Shown: positions 1 to 4,837 of the stretch, piece after piece
Layout: each line of letters opens with the position of its first letter
Numbering within the stretch: position 1 is the first letter of the stretch
From: Sulfurovum sp. UBA1140
GTDB taxonomy: Bacteria > Campylobacterota > Campylobacteria > Campylobacterales > Sulfurovaceae
Direction of reading: 5' to 3'
Length of the DNA: 6,570 nt
Assembly (NCBI GenBank): GCA_002311915.1
Contig: DCAF01000005.1
Coordinates: 179 to 6,748 of the forward strand
The notes under the pieces: model-generated
What the model was told of the DNA's origin: nothing
What the model saw: the letters and a program-made list of their open reading frames with translations, nothing else
Databases searched by the model: none
Program-made: the position numbers and the translations under genes

Positions 1-277
1 TATGGAAATCAAAATCGATTTGAAATTAATTTTGGTTAGGTACTTAATATGGGTTAACTACTTATTAAGTTATTTTGTCGTTAAAAGATTGATTTTTTTA
101 CGAATATTTAGCCTGACGATACATTGATAGGATGACTATATTTAGGTATTTAAAAGACTTTTTAGATTTTCATTTTCAAAAAGTTATTCACACCCCTATA
201 ACTACTCTTATAACTATCTCTATAAGAATAGAAAGGAACAAAAATAATAAAAGAGAGGTTGGTGGGGAAGAAAGAGC
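1..277. other. Non-coding AT-rich stretch at the left edge
   Basis: No convincing gene is seen. The stretch is 3' of the AAA+ gene. It contains an 8-bp inverted repeat (ACTTAATA at 42-49, TATTAAGT at 63-70) and a 7-bp one (ACTTTTT at 157-163, AAAAAGT at 178-184). A third pair is TCTTATA at 206-212 with TATAAGA at 221-227, loop of 8. None is followed by a clear T-run in the minus direction, so no good intrinsic terminator for the operon is visible. A plus-strand frame, 2-127, encodes 41 mostly hydrophobic residues and is open to the left edge. It could be the tail of a gene entering from the left, but its size and base composition do not establish that. One DnaA-box-like word, TTATTCACA, lies at 184-192. 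Confidence 0.5.
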
Positions 278-2011
278 CTAAACCTTAAACCCCATACTCT
301 TGCTCCCTTCAAAGCTTGAACCCAGCTCTTTTTCTATCTCTTCTAAAAAGTCTTGATTGGTAAAAACACTCTCGTCTTGAACGGCAACTTTATAGGCAGT
401 GTTTCTAATTACAAGATTTATCTGTCCTCCTGTTAGCTCATGTTTGGTTAATTCGTCTATATTGAATCCCTCTTCATAGTCTGCATTTTCAGGAAGCATA
501 AAGTGCCACAAGCGTTTTCGCTGTTTTTTTCCTGGTTTTTTAAACTCAATTTTATAGTTAAAACGTCGTGAAAAGGCTTTATCAATATTCTCTAGCAGGT
601 TCGTGGTGGCAATTAAAATTCCCTCAAACTGCTCTATCTGCTCTAAGAATATATTTTGCATCTGATTGTGCATTTTATCGACACTGCTCCCTACTCCTTG
701 GGTTCTACTGCTTAAGAACTGGTCGGCTTCGTTTAATAGTAAAATAGGATCAACTTTAGCTTTTTTACTTAAAGTTTTAAAATCATCAAAAATCTTACGC
801 ACATTTTTTTCACTCTCGCCGATGTACATGGATAAAATTTTAGAACAGTCAAAACTAAGAATGGGTCGTTTAAGCGTTTTGGCTAGGCTCACGGCTGTCA
901 TGGTTTTTCCTGTTCCAGGGCTACCATAAAAGATAATTCGGGCATCAATACCTTTGCGTTTATCTTTAATACCCCACGCTTTAAGCTTGGCAAAAACGTC
1001 TTTATCTACCTGCTTAATAAGCGTATCGAGTACCTCTTTAGTTTTGGGGTGGAGTACCACATCGTCTAGCGTGGTAGTCGGCTTTAAATACTCAAAAAGT
1101 TCTTGCTCTTCTACCAATTTATCAAGCTTTAATTTAACCACTTTTTTCTTTTTATTGGGATGAAGAATCTTCTGCATTATCTCATCTTGAAGATAGAAAG
1201 AACGGCTAATGCCCCCAAACATATTGAGTATCTCTTCATAATCAATAATCTCTTCGCTAATTAGTGTTGAGCCATCTTCAAGCAGTGCTCGATTACGAAT
1301 TTTGTCATACTCATCAAGTGAAATCAGCTCAATAAGGGTGTTCATGTCTCGAAACTGCCCTTCTCCTCCTGAATACTCCTCTTTAAGCAGTGCCAAAAAG
1401 ATTCTCTGCTCTCTCTCATCTAAGTTTTTCTCTTTAAAGAACTGCTCAACTATAATAGGTTCTGTGGTCATCTCTAGTCGTGCTTCAATACGTTTTCCTA
1501 ATAAAGAGAGCTTATTTTGCAAACGACCCATGCCCAAAGAGCTGTCCGTAAATCCCTGTTTCGAGATTACCATTTTGTGCAGAAGTTCTATAATATCAAA
1601 CTGATTTTGTAGATACTCTAAGTGATCGGTGTAGGGTTTTATCTCGGGAAGAACAACCTCCATTGAACCCTCTTCAAGGAGTCGAAGAAGGCTAATGCTA
1701 GGTCCCACAGAGGTATTTAGAATCTCTAGTTTTGAAACATCTTGAATTTTGGTTTGACCAAAACTTATCTGTACTATCCAACCCAAATCTATTAGGTGTT
1801 TAACCACAAAGAGGTGATTTAAATAATCAAACCCCTCAAACTCAAAACTCTCTTGTAAAATATCTAAGACCAGTGTCTCTTCCATCCCTTTAACAAAACG
1901 TTTGGCAATATACTGTAGTATTTTTGCCTCTTGTGGTGTACATTTTAAATCTTTATATATCTTGGCTCTCTCAACCTTTTTCACTTCAATAAAGTCTATC
2001 AGATGTTTCAA
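278..2011 (-). CDS. AAA+ ATPase with large N-terminal region (577 aa)
   Basis: This is a cytoplasmic AAA+ ATPase of the classical FtsH/SpoVK-like class (COG0464 type), which use ATP to remodel or unfold partner proteins. The ATPase module fills about residues 310-577. It has Walker A GSPGTGKT (363-370), a Walker B-like LLLNEAD (424-430, with Asn427 before catalytic Glu428), sensor 1 ATTN (468-471), and a candidate arginine finger in SRRF (481-484). A sensor-2-region helix begins at TGGQ (527-530). Residues 1-310 have no motif I can name; about 190-285 could be a winged-helix-like fold (inference). There is no signal peptide or membrane segment. The start is TTG at 2009-2011, chosen because TTAGGA lies 6 nt upstream (2018-2023); the first in-frame Met is residue 43 and would lose conserved-looking sequence. 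It is the last gene of a three-gene operon, 17 nt behind the ATP-grasp ligase, and may act on that enzyme's target. The partner and role are unknown. Confidence 0.88.
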   Translation of the reverse strand: MKHLIDFIEVKKVERAKIYKDLKCTPQEAKILQYIAKRFVKGMEETLVLDILQESFEFEGFDYLNHLFVVKHLIDLGWIVQISFGQTKIQDVSKLEILNTSVGPSISLLRLLEEGSMEVVLPEIKPYTDHLEYLQNQFDIIELLHKMVISKQGFTDSSLGMGRLQNKLSLLGKRIEARLEMTTEPIIVEQFFKEKNLDEREQRIFLALLKEEYSGGEGQFRDMNTLIELISLDEYDKIRNRALLEDGSTLISEEIIDYEEILNMFGGISRSFYLQDEIMQKILHPNKKKKVVKLKLDKLVEEQELFEYLKPTTTLDDVVLHPKTKEVLDTLIKQVDKDVFAKLKAWGIKDKRKGIDARIIFYGSPGTGKTMTAVSLAKTLKRPILSFDCSKILSMYIGESEKNVRKIFDDFKTLSKKAKVDPILLLNEADQFLSSRTQGVGSSVDKMHNQMQNIFLEQIEQFEGILIATTNLLENIDKAFSRRFNYKIEFKKPGKKQRKRLWHFMLPENADYEEGFNIDELTKHELTGGQINLVIRNTAYKVAVQDESVFTNQDFLEEIEKELGSSFEGSKSMGFKV

Positions 2012-2017
2012 TTTTTA

Positions 2018-2023
2018 TCCTAA
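2018..2023 (-). promoter_or_regulatory. Ribosome binding site for the TTG-started AAA+ gene
   Basis: On the minus strand this reads TTAGGA, followed by six bases and then TTG. It lies in the 17-nt gap after the ATP-grasp stop codon. It decides the start, because no ATG is available in frame for 42 codons. Confidence 0.7.
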
Positions 2024-2028
2024 CGGTT

Positions 2029-2952
2029 TTAATTTTTTTGGCTCTCTCGATCAATCATATTAACAATTAAATCAATCTTTTTATCGTTAAAGTCTAAGCC
2101 CATTTTTTCTTGTTCAGGAGTAGCAAATGCAGGAATTCCATTCACTTCAAGTACCACATACTCCTCTTTCTCTTCATCATAGATAATATCAACTCCTGCA
2201 ATCGCCGTACCACATACTTCGGCTGCTCGTTTAGCAATTTCAATGACCTCATCACTGGCATCTCGTACAAATACAGACCCACCACTGGTAATATTGGTTC
2301 TCCAATCATTCCCATTGGCTTTTCGTCCATAACAGCTTACAAACTCACCATCTACAATGTCAACTCTAAAATCAGAGTTGTCATATTTTATAAATTTTTC
2401 AACATATAAAAATCGTAAATCCATCTGATTTAGAAACGGCATCAACATATCTAAAGCTGCTTCATTTTCTATTTTGGTCAATCCTAAACCACCCCAACCA
2501 TCGGTTGGTTTATAAACCATTTTACCCCACTCTTTTAAAACCTTGATTAAATGACTCGAACTGTCCCTGTGGCAGAGTTTATAATCTGCTGTCTGTACAC
2601 CATGCTGTCGCAACAAAAATGAGGTTTGAAACTTATCTTCGGTCAAAGAGAATGAAGCATAAGAGTTTAACATCGGAATCACTCGATTCAATGCTTGGTA
2701 CAAAAATATCTGATACTGTGTCTGCTCCCCTGCATTGTACGAGAAAAACAGGTCAAGATTATTAACTTTAACCTCTTTACCTGTATCGCTACTCGTACAG
2801 ATAATATTCTTATTTTTAGCCACAGCATTACGAAGATTCAACCCCGTAATGACTTTAATATCTCTCTCTTTAAGCTTCTTAACCATCTTCTTTTGAATAA
2901 TATCTCCACCACCATTTTGATATAACCACATCCCTATTTTTCTATCTGACAT
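2029..2952 (-). CDS. RimK-like ATP-grasp amino-acid ligase (307 aa)
   Basis: This is a soluble ATP-grasp ligase of the RimK/LysX/MptN clade, enzymes that activate a carboxylate as acyl phosphate and join it to an amine, often adding glutamate. Residues 1-95 form the pre-ATP-grasp domain. The ATP-grasp fold follows, with Lys148 in VYKPTDG, a glycine-rich loop GWGGLGL (152-158), Glu185 in the hinge (VEKF) and DFRVDIVDGE (194-203). It continues with RTNITSGG (218-225), Asp255 in AGVDIIYD, and the metal-binding pair Glu269/Asn271 in LEVNGIPAF. All catalytic elements look intact, and the length is typical for RimK-family proteins. The ATG is preceded by AAGGAG with six bases between; this site overlaps the stop of the upstream peptidase gene (10-nt gap), so the two are probably translationally linked. 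The acceptor may be a protein tail, a peptide or a small molecule. Family assignment is firm; the substrate is unknown, and I give no symbol because rimK itself cannot be claimed. Confidence 0.88.
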   Translation of the reverse strand: MSDRKIGMWLYQNGGGDIIQKKMVKKLKERDIKVITGLNLRNAVAKNKNIICTSSDTGKEVKVNNLDLFFSYNAGEQTQYQIFLYQALNRVIPMLNSYASFSLTEDKFQTSFLLRQHGVQTADYKLCHRDSSSHLIKVLKEWGKMVYKPTDGWGGLGLTKIENEAALDMLMPFLNQMDLRFLYVEKFIKYDNSDFRVDIVDGEFVSCYGRKANGNDWRTNITSGGSVFVRDASDEVIEIAKRAAEVCGTAIAGVDIIYDEEKEEYVVLEVNGIPAFATPEQEKMGLDFNDKKIDLIVNMIDRESQKN

Positions 2953-2962
2953 TCCATACTCC

Positions 2963-4063
2963 TTATAGTTTTTTATGCTCTTGATGATATTTTAAAATAT
3001 CACTCATCATTGTTATTCGTTGTTCAAAACTGCTCTTTAATGCACGCTCATTGACCGTATGGTCACCATCACCAAAAGGTCCAAAACCATCAAGTGTCAC
3101 CACCCCACACGAAGCGACATGATTCGCATCACTCACACCCCCTCGTTGCTCGGTTGGTATCATTTCACCCGTAATGGCTTCTAATCGTTTAATCAATACC
3201 TGCTGTTCTTTCATAGGCTCCATTACGTCCCGTTGAATTAGACCATCAAGTCGTGATACTGTACCTTCGACATAAGAGGTTGCTGTAATGGTATCAAGTG
3301 CCTTTAAAAGCCTATCCCGTTCAGAATTTATCTTATAACGTATCTCTACGACCAGTTCACAACTTGGGCTAATGGTATTCGCACCAATTCCCCCTGTTAT
3401 TTTCCCCACATTCACCGTGGTTCCAATCTCTAAATGGGTTAGTTGCGTTAACGCTTGGAGTTTATAACTTGCTTCTAGGTTGGCATTTACCCCTTTGGTA
3501 TAACTGGTTCCTGCGTGAGATGCCACCCCATCAATGGTAATGGTAAACGTACCAACACCTTTTCTACCAGTCACCACTTCAAGACTCTCTCCTGCTGCTT
3601 CAAAAACAAAACAGTAATCATAATTAGAAGCCAGTTTTAGCGTTAGGTGCTTCGAGTCATCGCTTCCTGTCTCTTCATCACTTACCAGTAAAAAATCAAT
3701 ATTTTCAATCGTACCATTCTGCTCATAAATATTTTTTAGAGCTTCAAGGGCTACAATATTTCCACCCTTCATATCACAAACACCTGCCCCATAAACCCAC
3801 GCATCATCTTGGGTAAATGTCTCGAATTTACCTTGAGGAAACACCGTATCATTATGCCCCAAGAGCAAAATTTTAGCCCCTTCAATTTTAGGAGAAGTGA
3901 ACAGGAGATGGTCTCCAATAGAGCCTCTTTCATGTACTTCGGTTGTTAAACCTATCGCTTCTAGCCACGCTCTCATCTGCGTACCCACTGCATCAACACC
4001 CTGTTTATTTTGGGTAAAGGAGTTGATTCTACATATTTTTTCTAAATCGTTTAAATATTCCAT
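2963..4063 (-). CDS. M20 zinc metallopeptidase, glutamate carboxypeptidase (CPG2)-like (366 aa)
   Basis: This is a two-zinc M20 family hydrolase, which cleaves amide bonds next to a free carboxylate, typically releasing a C-terminal amino acid such as glutamate or an acyl group. Counting from Met at 4063, the motifs are: GHNDTVFP with His70 and Asp72; bridging Asp97 in CDMKGG; general base Glu130 and ligand Glu131 in SDEETGS; Glu155 in VFEAAG; and the last zinc ligand His335 in GDGDHTVNE. The lid/dimerisation domain (about 165-275) carries ASHAG with His183. All five expected zinc ligands and the base are present, so it should be active. There is no signal peptide, so it is probably cytoplasmic. 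The frame stays open to 4222, but that 53-residue extension crosses a G7 tract and a dispersed repeat. The ATG at 4061-4063 has AAGAAGAGG just upstream and gives the normal family length. It is first in the operon, 10 nt before the ATP-grasp ligase. LysX with LysK is a known ATP-grasp/M20 pairing, but no LysW-like carrier gene is visible here. Confidence 0.88.
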   Translation of the reverse strand: MEYLNDLEKICRINSFTQNKQGVDAVGTQMRAWLEAIGLTTEVHERGSIGDHLLFTSPKIEGAKILLLGHNDTVFPQGKFETFTQDDAWVYGAGVCDMKGGNIVALEALKNIYEQNGTIENIDFLLVSDEETGSDDSKHLTLKLASNYDYCFVFEAAGESLEVVTGRKGVGTFTITIDGVASHAGTSYTKGVNANLEASYKLQALTQLTHLEIGTTVNVGKITGGIGANTISPSCELVVEIRYKINSERDRLLKALDTITATSYVEGTVSRLDGLIQRDVMEPMKEQQVLIKRLEAITGEMIPTEQRGGVSDANHVASCGVVTLDGFGPFGDGDHTVNERALKSSFEQRITMMSDILKYHQEHKKL

Positions 4064-4142
4064 TGCACCTCTTCTTTTATAGACGTTGTAGGATACATCA
4101 TTTTCATTTAAGTTTTCTTTAGCTTTTAAAAGAGTAAGAAGA

Positions 4143-4148
4143 ATTGTA
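4143..4148 (-). promoter_or_regulatory. Candidate -10 box for the peptidase operon
   Basis: On the minus strand this reads TACAAT, about 80 nt before the peptidase ATG. There is no good -35 box; at the usual 17-bp spacing the -35 position is pyrimidine-rich. A C7 run (minus strand) lies just upstream, inside the would-be spacer. Campylobacterota sigma-70 promoters often lack a clear -35, so this is possible but weak. Confidence 0.25.
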
Positions 4149-4187
4149 AGGGGGGGTGTAAAAATAGAGAAAGTTATTAAAAAAATA

Positions 4188-4216
4188 GTTCGGGTGTAAA
4201 TACGCCGATTCCGAAA
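4188..4216 (+). repeat. Dispersed repeat A, copy 1
   Basis: This 29-nt unit begins GTTCGGGTGT and ends CGCCGATTCCGAAA. It matches 4803-4831 at 27 of 29 positions in the same orientation. Its centre can fold as a short hairpin (GGTGT with ACGCC, one T-G pair). The two differences between copies lie symmetrically in the loop (A..T here, G..C in copy 2). Copy 1 is about 125 nt upstream of the peptidase start. Confidence 0.85.
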
Positions 4217-4229
4217 ATGCAAATTGCAT
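4217..4229. repeat. 13-bp palindrome
   Basis: ATGCAAATTGCAT reads the same on both strands apart from the central base. An outer TTCC (4209-4212) and GGAA (4234-4237) are placed symmetrically around the same centre at 4223, so the whole can be read as an imperfect hairpin of roughly 4206-4240, joined to repeat A. Confidence 0.6.
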
Positions 4230-4283
4230 ATAGGGAACCGATGGCTTCAGCCCAATGCCAATGAATTAAGCCCAAACCCACCT

Positions 4284-4308
4284 AAAACCCAGCCTTTTTA
4301 GAGACTGG
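4284..4308 (-). terminator. Possible intrinsic terminator after glnB
   Basis: On the minus strand CCAGTC pairs with GGCTGG (six pairs, one T-G) around an 8-nt loop and is followed by GTTTT. It lies about 95 nt past the glnB stop. The T-run is short and the loop long, so this is only a moderate candidate for the end of the amtB-glnB transcript. Confidence 0.35.
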
Positions 4309-4370
4309 AAACTTAGTAGAAGAGTGCTTCTTTCTATCAAAGCTTCTATCGGGTTTTATGGGCAGTATGA

Positions 4371-4399
4371 GCAGAGCCTTCCGATTTCGAGTTTTATAA
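4371..4399 (-). repeat. Repeat B, left arm of the inverted repeat bracketing glnB
   Basis: The reverse complement of this 29-nt stretch matches 4767-4795 at 26 of 29 positions. The shared core is AATCGGAAGGCT and the AT-rich end is TTATAAAACT. The arm ends 2 bp before the glnB stop codon. Confidence 0.8.
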
Positions 4400-4401
4400 G
4401 G

Positions 4402-4743
4402 CTATAGAGCCTCTGCATCCTCTTCTCCTGTACGGATTCTTAGTGTTTTTTCAATATCACTAACAAAAATTTTACCATCACCAATCTTGCCTGTATGGGC
4501 AGACTCTTTAATGGCATTAATTGCAATATTGGCATACTCTTCACTACTCACTACAATTTCAATTTTAATCTTAGGAACAAACTCAACCACATACTCAGCC
4601 CCTCTGTAAAGTTCAGAGTGACCTTGCTGTCGTCCATATCCTTTGACCTCAGAGATGGTCATCCCCTCGATTCCTGCTTCTACCAATGCCTCTTTTACAT
4701 CTTCAAGTTTAAATGGCTTGATGATGGCTTCTATTTTCTTCAT
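4402..4743 (-). CDS. glnB: PII nitrogen regulatory protein (113 aa)
   Basis: This is a small cytoplasmic trimeric PII protein. It senses 2-oxoglutarate and ATP/ADP and controls ammonium transport and nitrogen assimilation. The sequence follows E. coli GlnB closely from MKKIEAIIKPFKL onward. The T-loop (about 37-55) contains Tyr46 and Tyr51 in ELYRGAEY, Tyr51 being the residue uridylylated in enterobacteria. The ATP-binding B-loop is TGKIGDGKIF (84-93), and RIRTGEEDAEAL closes the protein. There is a one-residue insertion before the B-loop relative to E. coli. The frame runs open to 4818, but the ATG at 4741-4743 has AAAGGA upstream and matches the universal PII N-terminus; the longer version would translate repeat sequence. 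It follows amtB by 94 nt. Whether Tyr51 is modified here is unknown, as no glnD is in the window. glnK would be an equally fair name given the amtB link. Confidence 0.96.
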   Translation of the reverse strand: MKKIEAIIKPFKLEDVKEALVEAGIEGMTISEVKGYGRQQGHSELYRGAEYVVEFVPKIKIEIVVSSEEYANIAINAIKESAHTGKIGDGKIFVSDIEKTLRIRTGEEDAEAL

Positions 4744-4763
4744 AAATAATCCTTTATGTAAAT

Positions 4764-4771
4764 ATTTTATA
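4764..4771 (-). promoter_or_regulatory. Candidate internal -10 box before glnB
   Basis: On the minus strand this reads TATAAAAT, about 20 nt before the glnB ATG and just past the branched hairpin. It overlaps the AT-rich end of repeat B and has no good -35. It could give glnB its own short-leader transcript, or it may simply be repeat sequence. Confidence 0.2.
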
Positions 4772-4795
4772 AAACTTGGAATCGGAAGGCTTTGC
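4767..4795 (+). repeat. Repeat B, right arm of the inverted repeat bracketing glnB
   Basis: This is the partner of 4371-4399 (26 of 29 positions, opposite orientation). It lies 23 bp before the glnB start and forms one side of the branched hairpin between amtB and glnB. It includes the small AGGC-TTT-GCCT hairpin start. Confidence 0.8.
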
Positions 4796-4827
4796 CTCCG
4801 TTGTTCGGGTGTGAACACGCCGATTCC
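4778..4827. repeat. Branched hairpin in the amtB-glnB gap
   Basis: GGAATCGG (4778-4785) pairs perfectly with CCGATTCC (4820-4827). Inside are two smaller hairpins: AGGC-TTT-GCCT (4787-4797) and GGTGT/ACGCC around GAAC. Together they can form a three-way junction in RNA or a cruciform-like structure in DNA. On the amtB-glnB transcript the structure is followed by AAGTTTTAT, which is too poor in U for a strong terminator. It could instead attenuate transcription or protect the amtB mRNA end. Confidence 0.6.
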
Positions 4828-4831
4828 GAAA
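4803..4831 (+). repeat. Dispersed repeat A, copy 2
   Basis: This matches 4188-4216 at 27 of 29 positions, in the same orientation. It ends 6 bp before the amtB stop codon and supplies the right side of the branched hairpin. Confidence 0.85.
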
Positions 4832-4837
4832 GATAAA

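Larger units (their letters stand above)
4064..4401. other. Structured non-coding gap between glnB and the peptidase gene
   Basis: This 338-nt gap has no supported gene. From the glnB side it holds one arm of a 29-bp inverted repeat (4371-4399), a 9-bp near-tandem duplication (ATGGGCAGT at 4358-4366, ATGAGCAGA at 4367-4375) and a possible terminator (4284-4308). Further on are a GGCTT/AAGCC inverted repeat (4243-4247 and 4268-4272), a 13-bp palindrome at 4217-4229, a dispersed repeat at 4188-4216, and seven G residues at 4150-4156. The half near the repeats is visibly richer in G and C than the half near the peptidase start. Confidence 0.65.

Noticed and set aside
184..192. TTATTCACA, a consensus-like DnaA box
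   Set aside because: It is a single copy with no second box, no clear AT-unwinding element beyond the general AT richness, and no dnaA/dnaN nearby; one match is not evidence for an origin.
2142..2330. Minus-strand 62-codon frame inside the ATP-grasp gene, and the many plus-strand frames opposite the five minus-strand genes
   Set aside because: They overlap genes with clear catalytic motifs, lack ribosome binding sites and recognisable domains, and are best explained as shadow frames.
4371..4795. Insertion sequence around glnB
   Set aside because: The inverted repeats enclose only glnB; there is no transposase and no obvious target-site duplication, so an IS call is not supported.
4743..4818. 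Longer glnB start adding 25 residues
   Set aside because: The extension translates the repeat/hairpin, while the ATG at 4743 has AAAGGA upstream and matches the standard PII N-terminus.
4778..4831. Integron attC site
   Set aside because: The ends do not fit the RYYYAAC/GTTRRRY core sites (GTTCGGG has C where a purine is required), and no integrase or cassette series is visible.
4188..4831. CRISPR array
   Set aside because: There are only two copies of each repeat, one family is inverted, and they are hundreds of bases apart without regular spacers.
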